A stretch of 64,000 nucleotides of DNA from Acestrorhynchus altus (Eukaryota > Chordata > Actinopteri > Characiformes > Acestrorhynchidae): NCBI GenBank assembly GCA_034509495.1, contig JAVGWO010000026.1:4879665-4943664 (forward strand). Reading direction: 5' to 3'. The notes below the pieces were generated by a model that was not told the DNA's origin, searched no databases, and worked only from the letters and a program-made list of their open reading frames with translations. A program made the translations under genes and the position numbers. Below, piece after piece: positions 40,086 to 50,872 of the stretch; the stretch's first letter is position 1, and each line of letters starts with the position of its first letter.

Positions 40086-41190
40086 GCAGCAGTTTGAAAA
40101 AAGAGACTGAAGCGTGCTACAAAACTGCTTTAGTGATGGCATAGATAACCCACTCCTTAAAGAACCATGTTTGTAATAGATATGTGTGAATGTTCAAACA
40201 TCACTCTAGTGTGGCATCATTCAAAAACCACTGGTACCTTCATTTAGATACGTGTTTCACAAGTAGAAACACACGTACTGTTGAGATAAATAGGTGAATA
40301 TTTACGAATATCTAAGACCTCAGTACTGTAGATTCCACACCTTTGTGTTCATAAGAACAGCAAGGGTTCTTCCTTCATCTTCAGTATTTCAGTAGCCTAC
40401 TGTTGGGAATTTAGGAACCCTGCTCAGAAGCCTTTTCAGTACTTCAAGGAGGAATAAAACATTAGACTGCTCCAGTGAGACAGCACCTCTTCACCCTTTG
40501 CAACTCTTTTCCTCCACTAGTCGGATTGCGACACTCCATCCCTTGTTCTTTTCCTGCAGCTTCCCTTTCCTTCTACTCTTTCCTTTCATTCAGCCCTAGT
40601 CAGCAGCATCCTCCGTTTCCATGGTAACCGGGAGCCGATCATGTGGAATAAATCCGCTGCATGCATGTCTAACTTCCTGATATTCCAAAGGAAAAAAACT
40701 ACACACATCCAGCCAGATCGGCTTGTGAACATTCCCTGAAGAAAATACGTAGTTTTTGCTGAGTTGTGACCAAATTGGCAGACAGTGACTGATCACCCTG
40801 CCATGAAACAATTAAGTGTATAGTGTGTGTGTGTCTGTGTGTGTGTGTGTGTGTGTTGCTGATTGAATCAGGAGAATGAATTGCACTGTAAGCAGTACAC
40901 AGCAGCAGATGCCCCTAAATGAACAATGATGGATTCACCTTTTCCTTGTTTAGGGAAAATTGTATGGATAGTAAATCACTGTTACTGTACACTGGCTTTT
41001 TACAGGTGGTGTTGATAGTGCCATTGATTTGCATTAGAAGTACATTTTACTTCATGTTGTGATAAAAAAAAAATCTAGAATTGTATGGATGCACCTGTAT
41101 TACTGGTGAATCGTTGTAACAGAATTGACCTTCGCAATACTGATGCTGCTTTTAAGATGCATCAGATTACATTAACAACGATCTAATAAA
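40086..41190. other. Unique sequence with one GT repeat
   Basis: (GT)n at 40824-40856. No exon recognised. Confidence 0.4.
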
Positions 41191-41194
41191 ATAC

Positions 41195-41440
41195 CATTGC
41201 AACTGCCTAGCAACCATTCAGCAACTTCACATCAAATTCATAGGATCACCATAGCAACACCATAGCATCCATCTAGCAATCACTAAACCACACATTGGCA
41301 AGCATGTTGGTTGCCATAGTAATCGTTTAGCACCTTTATAAAAGCCACCTGGCAACTACCTAGCGTCTCCATAGCAACCATTTGATATACCACGGCAGCC
41401 ACATAGCAAAAAACTACTCACTTCTTAGCAAATGCCTGGA
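41195..41440 (-). repeat. Degenerate TAGCAACC-type tandem repeat
   Basis: Repeated CCTAGCAACCATTC, CCATAGCAACACC, CATCTAGCAATCAC, GCCACCTGGCAACTACCTAG and CCATAGCAACCATTTG units. Complementary to the array at 19062-19430, so the strand is relative. Confidence 0.75.
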
Positions 41441-43985
41441 AGTGGGAACCACTTCATTCAACATTACATTTAGTAAATGCAATTTTACATTCTTAGATCA
41501 TGTAATTCAAAAAGGTAACTTGTTTTGCCCAATAGAAAATCATATCTTCATTTGTGCCACATTTTGAGAGCTTTGGGTTAAAAAATAGCTAATAAAAACT
41601 GCTAAAAATGTAGTATCAATCAATTTGGTTATATATAAATTGAAAAATCATAAATGTGATTAACTGCAGTTAAATCTGAGCATGTGGGTTTTAATATATT
41701 GAAATATTTATATGGTCTAACAAATTAACCTATTTTGGTCTAAATAATACAAAGCAGTCTGTCTCCATGTCACATTATTGATTGACCAATGCTTCTTTAA
41801 ATATTGCATGGTCTGTGCCAAATAGAATATATGGCAGTATAATCACATTAGTATCGTGCAGCACTAATATATGGTGCAGCCATTCTGATTTAAATTACTT
41901 TCTGATTTTAAAATGTAAAATCATTTCAATTGGAAATCAGTTCTGTTCTCCCAGAGACCTGCATAAGCGCGAGATGTAGCTACCTACATTATATTACTGT
42001 AATTGTTGTCAGACAGGCCTCTCTCCAGTGTTGATGTTGAATGTGACGCCCAATTTCCCTCAGTTCCACATGAATTTGTTACAGGATCCTGACATCCTTG
42101 AAGAACTCAAGATGGCTGGAATCAAAGCTAATTTATATCATTATATGTGATGTGATGTGGTGTAGCTGATGTGCCACACAACGATGAACAAAGACAGTGG
42201 AGGAATGGAGTAATCAGGACCAATAAGAAGCTGCAAAGATGATTAGTCTCATAGGGTCTGCATGACTGACAGGTTCAGGTTTGAGGTGCATTATTCAGAA
42301 GTGGTGTACCCCTCCTCCTGCTAATGCCAATATCATTCCCCCAAGCAGCTGGAGCCAATCAGACAGCATTTATAAAGCACACTCAACTTGCTGTGTGGCT
42401 TTACTGAGTAGCAGGGGTGTGGGGGTGGGGTGCATTTTGAAGAGAGGGAGAGATTGAGATGAAATCTGTAACATGTATGTGGAGCAGAGAGGCAGTGACT
42501 GATTTTAAGATATAAAGGTCTATAATGATAAGAGGAGTAGCAGAAACCAAGTGGAAAGAGAAAGCAAAAATCTCACTGCTGTTTATTGCCATCACCCCAA
42601 GCATGCTTCCGTTCTTCCCATCTCCCTCCCTTCCCCTCTCTCTCTCTCTCTCTCTAGCACTTGTTTTTCATTCATGATTAATGGAGTGTGACTGAATGAA
42701 TGATTAATGAGGAGAGGGGGGCTGGCTTTGGCTGGCTGTCCTTCCATGGCCAGCCAACTCTTGGGCTTAGAAGACCAGTGCCATCTCTGTACACCACTGC
42801 CATTGCAAACCCTTGATTCAGACTGTACCAGCTTTGGGTGTGCGCACATGTCATTTTGAAATTGTAATAGGTTTGTGGTCTGTTTGTCCGTCACCTCCTA
42901 AGCATCTTATGTTGTTGATTCATATTTCCTTATTATCTATAGGCATGTACAGATCCTTTTCTGTCTCATTACTGATTGCTTTATGTTAATACTGGCCAAT
43001 ACCCCAAATTTAGACAGTGTAGCCATAGGACGTTTGCAAGTATGTATGTTTGAAGATTGGTGAACGGGATGTGAAACCAGTTTTCACAAGCATGAGCTCC
43101 CTGCCTCTCGAACCATGGTAAAAAATAACCTTCTTTGCCTGTAGGGACTGGCTATTTCCCTGTAACACACCAGTGAAGCTAATGCAAGAAGTCAGGGTGA
43201 TTAGATGCAGAGTAGCTAACTGGCCTCAGCTCAGTTTCATCACAGTTTTGTTGTATTAAGTCAATCTTAGATGATAGTGTTCCATGTAATGCTTGTCATT
43301 TAGCAACAAATTTGAATTAATGCTAAGGTAAAATGATGTAGAGCTGCACAACATAGATAGGAACAGCAATTAATGACATGTTAATGTTTTCATACTATAT
43401 ATCATAGCTGAATACAGACCTGAAATCGTCGTTGTTTTATTAATTATTTTTATAATTATTTATTGTTGAGTGAAAGAACAGTATACTGAGTATACTGGAT
43501 ACAATTTGTCCCATCGTACTGAACTCATACTAAACTGTAATGCACAATGTAGCTGCAACCAAACGCATATAAGCTTAGACAATGCCTTCTCCTAAATATT
43601 ACAATTTCATACATAACACACAAAGCAAAAACTTAAACTAGCATATTAAATGAATATCTATATTTGTAAGTAATATGGGTGTATGATTCTAGTTGCACCT
43701 CATGTCTCAATTGGTGGAAAAAATAATAAATAAAACCTGAATATAGAGACAACAATGCAATGAGTTTGAAAATGTTTAAATATACTTATCATTAAACATT
43801 CCATCGGGAAGGAACCAGCAGAAAATCAATGAACCTCGTTGGGTAGGTTTGATATTGTGTGACATACTAATGATTCAGCTTTCATGCTCGGCCATGCATG
43901 TGACGTAAGCAAGGACGGGCCTCGTCTCTGTACCTGACTGACTGTATAACTTCATCCCGTTGTGTATGTTTTCTGTCCTGACTCA
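41441..43985. other. Unique non-coding sequence
   Basis: One (CT)n at 42637-42656. No gene recognised. Confidence 0.4.
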
Positions 43986-43989
43986 TACT

Positions 43990-44720
43990 GTTTTGTAGCT
44001 ACTATCCTTTTCAAGTGAAATATGCCTCAGAGAAGAGTTCAAAAGCAATTTGGATGGTTGGAAGAGTTTGAGAGGGATTGTATCATAGGTCTCCAGGTCT
44101 CCATGAGATGGTGTTATCGATGTTTTGTGGACCAAAATGGTTGTTGGGGATCTTGAGGACCTACATGAACCATAGCATGAGGGAACTGACTGATTTTCCC
44201 ACACCAGTAGAGTGACCTAACAAGTCTGACTGTGGGCATTGAGTGAGCAGTGATGCCCTCCATGAGTCATCCTGTTAGTGCCAGCATCATTGGTAGACGC
44301 TGCATGACCCAGGACTGTGTGCACATAGACCGTTACAAAGACTGCGCTTTCCACCACATCAGTATCACCGTAGTCTGTGTCGTGGCAAATTGTCATGGAG
44401 TCACTCAGAATGGCAGTGGGGCATCTTCAGTGATGAGTCCCGATTTCACTTGGTGGAGATGACCAGCAAATCAATGTCTGGAGGCACTGTAGTCAGTGCC
44501 AAGCACCAAGATAAATGGTTTGTTGTTGCATTTCCTTGTGTCATAGTGTGGGGTGCAAATTTGTGTGATGCCAGATCACTTGAGAATATTCAATCTTTAC
44601 GGGATGAATTATCACAGGACACCATTAGAAACTTCTACACCTCAGTTTGGAGACAGTCTGACGCTTCCTTTTGGGTACAACTATTTTTTTTTAATGATGA
44701 GTGTAAATATATTATTAAAA
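43990..44720 (+). pseudogene. Decayed, internally deleted Tc1-like transposase gene
   Basis: From about 44228 the sequence reads through a Tc1-type transposase: GATGCCCTCCATGAGTCATC, GTTAGTGCCAGCATCATTGG, then WQWGIFSDESRFHL, the conserved region around a catalytic Asp (about 44412-44453). A VIVWGA segment jumps to LSQDTIRNFYTS, the C-terminal block, so most of the centre is missing. Frameshifts and missing catalytic parts make it inactive. The subfamily differs from the copies at 11.8 and 27 kb. Confidence 0.83.
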
Positions 44721-44729
44721 GTAAAAAAA

Positions 44730-46250
44730 AATGGAGTAAGTGTTGAATGTGAATCACATCTGACCAACATATATTTATGTTTAGCATTATTAGTTTGAGT
44801 GCTGATACGATAAATTAGATTGATGTATTTGTGATTGCAGTGGTTTGAGTCTGCACCAGTTAGTTACAATGTCAAACAATGATCTCACTTTATACCCTTC
44901 GCACACCCCTCTGGAGCAGTGAGCAACCACTGGGGTGGGTAGCTAGGTAACTGACACTTCTCTAACCTTTAGGTCATGGCTGTCCCCATAATGAAATATT
45001 TAATTCTATACCAACTTACTCAGTTAATTTAATTTACATTCTGCACCACTAGGTTTGATGATGGCATTGATTTTTTAGCTTTGCTTGTCTAGCTAAAGTC
45101 TCGCATTGTACTCCATCACTCTCCATTTTAGGCTAGTAGAGGTGGTTGAAATGTCATTCGCATTTAAGACATGCTGTATAATGGGCACTGGCAGAGTGTT
45201 TGGGGCGGGGTTAAGTGTTTGGTTGTGTGGGATACAGGGCAGATGGTGTGGCTCTAAGAACTTAACACCACATCGGCACACGCAGCAGGGAGACAGATTC
45301 CTGGAGGGACAGAAGGAAGCGTAACACAAGGACATGTTCGGGACCTTCCCCTGGGCCCTGTGCATGTGTCTGTCCATCTCTCTCTTCCTTTCGCTCTCTG
45401 TCACTCATCTACCATGACATTCCAGGGACGAGGAGATGAGGAAATATGCAGAACCATGGTGGTCTTTTTGGCAACCCTTTGAGGGACAGATGGAGGCAGA
45501 AATGACAGAATCTGGAAAGTAGAAATGGGGGGGAAAAAAACGTCTTTCATCATCTCATTGCATGTGTATGGCCAGGATGAATATGTGAAGTGATTTTCAT
45601 GGCCTACTTAAAACGAATTATTGCTTTGAATTTAGTCCCTGAAATATTTCTCACTCTTTCGATTTCGTAAAACTGCCAGCCGTTTCCATACAGTCCTTTG
45701 TGTCTAAATACATTCTGCTGACAGCTTATGGCATGCAAAACCACATTCCTTGGTGAATTGCTTGAATTTCTCTTGATGAATCACACGTCCTGTTAGTAAG
45801 CGCGGGATGAAAACATTCAGCTGAAGCTGAAACAGCTTTCCTTTACTCACCACATGGTCCACACTTTGAAGTCTTAGATTGGCACATGCCAAGACCTATA
45901 ATGTGGGCACTAGGCATATCTTCTAAAAATCAATTTGTACTTTTAAAATGTGGATTTGGAGAGTATAAAGAAGCCTGTTAGAACTGAGTACTCTGAGCCT
46001 GTGTTTCTATCATTTTTATTTTTTTTCCTTTATTTGACTTTAATGTTTTATTTATTAATTTATTAATTTATTTATTTATTCAGGTTACTATTTCAATAAA
46101 CTGTAACTATTGATGGGTTTGCTTGGCTTCAAGAACTCTTAATATGGAAAACTAAAATATGTTTTTGCTTTTTTTTAATAAAGCAAAAAAAATGTATTAG
46201 AAGTTAATAAAAATCCATTTGAAATTTGTTTTTAATGATGTCAAAACAAT
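44730..46250. other. Unique non-coding sequence
   Basis: Short ATTT repeats at 46050-46080. No exon recognised. Confidence 0.4.
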
Positions 46251-46254
46251 GCCT

Positions 46255-46830
46255 TTACATATTATCCCCTGGAACTATAAGGTTCTTTCTGCTTTCTGAA
46301 CAGTTGCAATGCAATTTCTTTTATAAAAATGTCATATAGAACCATAGTGTTCCAAGGGGACATTATAACTGCCAAAAAAACCCCCAAAAAAACGGTTACA
46401 TGTGGTACTGAGCAAAGGTTGACTTAAAACATGGTGACACCCTATTTGGTTCTTCATAGAACCAGCCAAAAGAGGCCACAAAATGAGGGTGAAATGGAGG
46501 TTTCTTTAAACAATTCCATAGAAGAATGATTTCTGGTTCCATAAAGAACCAGCTTTATAAAATGTAAGTGTGAAGGAGTCGCACCTTCAGATTGTAAAAG
46601 AACCTTTATATAAACTTGTGTTAACCAGGTTCTTCACAAATACATGTCTTTTATAGATATGGTTCCGTATTAACCAAAAAAATGGTTCTATCATTTAAAC
46701 ATTTTTGTTGCATCTTTATTTTCATAGGGAGTATAGCAAAAGAACCATTCAAATGGTTAATTAAATCGTCCTGATTTAACGTAGCACCATTGTCTTAACT
46801 AAAGAACTATTGGAGAAGCACCTTTTTAAG
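46255..46830. repeat. GGTTCTT/AAGAACC palindromic MITE cluster
   Basis: Many inverted units: AAGGTTCTTTCTGCTTTCTG, TTTGGTTCTTCATAGAACCA, GGTTCCATAAAGAACCAGCT, AAAAGAACCTTTATATAAAC, AAAAGAACCATTCAAATGGT. Probably one or two old copies of the family also seen at 4686 and 53845. Confidence 0.6.
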
Positions 46831-48250
46831 AGTGCGCCTGTTCCACCTCCAACAGTTCAGTTCCAGTTTATTCTGAAGTTATAAAGACTGCTTTAGCCGA
46901 TACTGTTTGCCCAGGTCTCCCACCCACTCAGAATGTGAAAAATGTACAGCAGGGAGTTGATCACCAGCCTCTGGAGGCGGGGCTTAGTGATAAGAACGTA
47001 GAAAAAAATGCAGCCAGTCAGAGTCTTCTCTGTTTTCTACATTAACAGCACCGCCAACAATGATAACATTTGAAAAGTCGCTGCCCAATCTTACGTAATT
47101 TAGGGAAGAGCCTCTGCTTTTTATCAATTGGTGAGGACTTCCAGACACAGCAACACTGCGTTTTCAACACGTGTATTTACATTCAGCAATTTATCACCAT
47201 AAATTGTTTTTTATTCGATATTTCACTTGTTTTACCCAAATGCTGTGAGACAGAGTAGAGTACAGTATTATTTATTACCTTTAATTATAAACTTTAATTG
47301 TAAAAGGTCTTAAATATGTGGGCCCTTTAACGTCAAATGTCAAATATTGCTGTATGGTTTTAGTGGTATTGTAAGTCTGTGTGTGCTTGCGTGACGGGTG
47401 GTATTAAATGGGTTTTATCACAGTGAAAACTCGTCCTGCACACTGATGTCAGTACAGACATTGTTTAATCAGCCTTATTCAGTTTGTCACATCGCTCCGT
47501 GACGTGATGACGTGTGTGTTTGTATGCTAATGGATGTATTTGTGTGTCTACAATGGTGAGGAAAGCAGTACAATTGTACAATAGCAGACCTTGAAGGATG
47601 ACGGACCGGTGGGGAAACGCACACAAGCACGTCCAGTAGAAATGTGGCTCACAGCTGGCCCTTCATGCAGCTGTCACAGACACACACATAGAAAGACACA
47701 ATGCTTCCTTTAGCTGCAGTGAGTGTAGGGGATGTGGAATAGTCTGGAACAAGTGCAGACTTTAAGTTGCTGAGTGCTGGGAATTGTAGGAGCGTGAACA
47801 GAGAGATTTGGGAACAAGTTGCAGGAGAGTGAGATTAAGCAGAAATGGTTAATCCATGATTAATCCATGCTGTTCCGGTTGTGGCAAACAGTGTGGTAAA
47901 CACAAACACACAGTGATGCTTAATTAGTACTGCCTGTTGTGTTTATGGGGTCAGTGCACACACACAGAAACACTGACCCTTCACCAGATCCTCCTTATTG
48001 GGAGCTTTACTGCTTGTTGGAAATATGCCAATAGGTATTAATCACACAGGGGTCAAACAGCACATGACGTAGGGGTGGGTAATTGGGGGTGTGGCAGATC
48101 GGTACTTAATAATCTCAAATCAGGTGAGTCGGCAATGAATTTGAATAAATTTGTGCGCCAGGGTATCTAGGCTTTGTTCTTTAAAGTAGCTCACTAGACA
48201 GCTAATTTCATAAACCATATCCTGATATATTTGATCTGAATATCGATATA
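46831..48250. other. Unique non-coding sequence
   Basis: A GGAGGCGGGGCTTAGTGAT block near 46970 may be part of a dispersed repeat. No exon seen. Confidence 0.35.
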
Positions 48251-48254
48251 CAAT

Positions 48255-48420
48255 ACGATATATGACGTGGATAAATCAGGACACCCCATGTAAATTAGTC
48301 TTATGTCTGCCTTATGTGAGGAGGAGCTGAGAGCAGGGGGCAGAGCAGGGTGAGGGAGCAGAAAGACATTTTCTGCAGGATTGAAACAGAATGTTATTTA
48401 AATGTTTTTTTATTATTTGT
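48255..48420. repeat. Degenerate dispersed repeat, copy 2
   Basis: AAATCAGGACACCCCATGTA, GTCTTATGTCTGCC, AGGAGGAGCTGAGAGCAGG and GATTGAAACAGAATG follow the same order as 12255-12440. Confidence 0.5.
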
Positions 48421-48620
48421 TAGCACTTTTTAAATGGGATGAATATAAAATCACAGTGTTCTCAGATGCTCGAGGATGTGTGTGTTTGTGTGTGTGTTTG
48501 TGTAGATGTATGCAGTGAATAATTTCTGGGTGCACTGTATTTAAATTGGTTGGAAAACAGTTTGTTTTCTTTTATGTGTGAGTTTTGAAAAAGCTGTGGA
48601 ATGCTTAATGAACCACAAAA

Positions 48621-48668
48621 GATCAGTATGTGCCCCTCTTTTAAAGAAAAGAGGGGCACATACTGATC
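48621..48668. repeat. Perfect 22-bp inverted repeat with 4-base loop
   Basis: The arm at 48621-48642 (GATCAGTATGTGCCCCTCTT plus TT) and the arm at 48647-48668 are exact reverse complements around the loop AAAG. There is no mismatch. It could fold as a strong hairpin in DNA or RNA. Confidence 0.97.
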
Positions 48669-48718
48669 GGTAGACTAAAGACGCACTTGCACACAATAAT
48701 ACATCCTGCTCAAATATT

Positions 48719-48783
48719 CTTTTGTCCATTAGTCTTCAGCATGACTCCCTCCTGCCCTCCGCACTAAAAAATGAGCGTGATCT

Positions 48784-48820
<37 letters not shown>
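48719..48820. repeat. Duplicated segment, copy 1, with (CT)n tail
   Basis: TTTTGTCCATTAGTCTTCAG through GATCTCATCC, about 70 bases, then (CT)n, recurs nearly identically at 52919-52990 inside the gene. Confidence 0.88.
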
Positions 48821-49144
48821 ACACCCCCCCACCGCTGCCTCTCTGATAAGTGTGCAGTGGAAGTGGATTTTGAAGGAGGTGTGGGACTAAGGTGCTGGTC
48901 CTGAATGGCATGAATAATTTCCTTTGAGACTAGTTGTGCATGTGTGTGTGTTTGCATATATCTGAAGATATTCTATCTTCAAAGGAAAAGCGTTTGCTAT
49001 ATGGGTCACTGTTCACTATCTCTCCAAATTGATTGGAGTGTTGTGTGTTTTGAAATGGAAGGGAGCAGATCGGTGGAGCTGTTTCATTGCGCTGTCCCTG
49101 GGCATCTGCACCACAGCGCGTCTTCAATTTAAACACCATTAATT

Positions 49145-49194
49145 ATTCACAATATCAACACTTCTACTAATGTATTCACAATATCAACACTTCT
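49145..49194. repeat. 21-bp direct duplication
   Basis: ATTCACAATATCAACACTTC followed by T occurs at 49145-49165 and exactly again at 49174-49194, separated by ACTAATGT. Confidence 0.97.
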
Positions 49195-49325
49195 GCGGAC
49201 ACATCGCAACAGAATTACTAATGTTCACCCACTAATAGCACACAGAGCTTTGAATGCTGGTTCTTGCTGTACATGAAGGCAGTGGGTGCTGGTGGTAGTT
49301 CATTTACTTACTAAGAATTTATAAT

Positions 49326-49366
<41 letters not shown>

Positions 49367-49374
49367 TAATAATG
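49326..49374. repeat. (AAT)n microsatellite
   Basis: About 15 AAT units with one AAC variant. Confidence 0.97.
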
Positions 49375-50723
49375 CGTTTTATTTCAAAGATAATAAAATA
49401 ATAGATTTATATATTAATAATAGATTATAATAGATTAATGTATTCGTTTCTAATGGTGCAAAACTTTGGTTATGGTTTTGTGAAAGATCAAGTTTTAAAA
49501 TGTTGATGTTATTTAGATGACATATTGATATCAGTGAGTATTGGGGGATTTGGGTTGGGTGGTATACATACATTCCAAAGCCTAGACTGCCATGGTAGGG
49601 CAGTTCATCATCTAAGAATGTGCTAAAACTCCTTCTTAGTGGACTTATTTTATAACTTCATTTTGGGAGATGGTCCATGCTCCAATCTCCTCCCACTCAT
49701 CCTATAATAACCCCGTACTTCCACCACACCATCATGACGAAGAGCTTTGCATCCTCCACCTCCCCATTGCCTCCCCTTTTATCTCTTTTCTTTGTACCTT
49801 GCTGGGGGGGCTTCAGCTTCACAGATCAACCCAGAAGCCTCGTTGTTTTAATGTCATCAATTTTGTAGCTGATAACATAGAACATGAATAATAAATGGTG
49901 ACATAAATTAGTGTTGCATTTGAAAATTATACATTTTGTTTACGTTTTGACACCCATTAAACATGGTCTCAACACTGAAGGTTGGTCATGTACCAGTTAC
50001 GTATAATACAACTTTCAGATGATTTGTTTTCAGTTATTTTGTTGGTTGTTTTTTTCTCTCCTTCACGTGATACATATGCAGAGACCTGGATTAAGGTGAG
50101 CTGTGAAGGATGCATAAGTTGCGTCCTCAAAGTTATTCCAGACGTAGGCTGCCTTTTGAGTCTGTATAGAAAGGGTAATTCAGATAGGATTCAGCTTCCT
50201 GTGAAGTGGCTGAGAAATGCAGAAACTGGGCATTGGGACACAGTTACTGTTTACAGATATTAGTGTGGTGTATATGGTATTCGAGCACTGCAGACCTCTT
50301 ATGAGTAACTTAACAGCTGATATTGAACGTTCTCTCTTGGTTACTGATCCATGGTCCGAAATGTAACTAACGTTTAACTGAAACCACATGTACCCTTTTT
50401 GAGCTGATCATGTCTTGTATACAGATCAGAAATTTGATGCATCATAGATGTTCATGTTTAAATACAGCTGTGTACATCATTACTGTTATATCAGCCAATC
50501 CTAATAGGTATCGATGTCGGGCTGATTATCATAATGACTCCAAGTCTTGCATAAAATAGCACACAATCACACTCATGGTTGTACTATGATTTCTATTCAG
50601 AATATGCTGCACTAGATCCAATTAAACAGGACTAACTACACTCTCTTGATCGATCATCCAAATGAAAGTGCTACTTTTCCAGTTGTTCACTTCATTTACC
50701 CTCTGTCCATCTTTGTCTTTCAG
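49375..50723 (+). other. Non-coding sequence, probably the end of a 5' intron
   Basis: It ends in the pyrimidine-rich acceptor before exon 1. I looked for the missing signal-peptide exon here and found none with a phase-1 donor. Confidence 0.6.
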
Positions 50724-50872
50724 CCACTAGCACCATATTGACGGGGGATGACTTTCAGGGTGTGGCTAACTTCAGCATATTTCTGTTGGACCAGTCATCT
50801 GGGATGCTGTACCTGGGGGCAAAGGATGCAATTGTTGCTGTGGATACTGCCAACCTATTAGAAAGGCGCACG
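50724..50872 (+). CDS. Semaphorin visible exon 1 (start of Sema domain)
   Basis: Preceded by a pyrimidine-rich acceptor ending cag, followed by gtaaga. It begins with two bases of a split codon (intron phase 1) and ends at phase 0. It encodes visible residues 1-49, including FSIFLLDQSSGMLYLGAKDA, which matches the first beta-strands of blade 1 of semaphorin propellers. N15-F-S is a possible N-glycosylation site. There is no upstream in-frame Met or signal peptide, so another coding exon precedes it. Confidence 0.92.
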
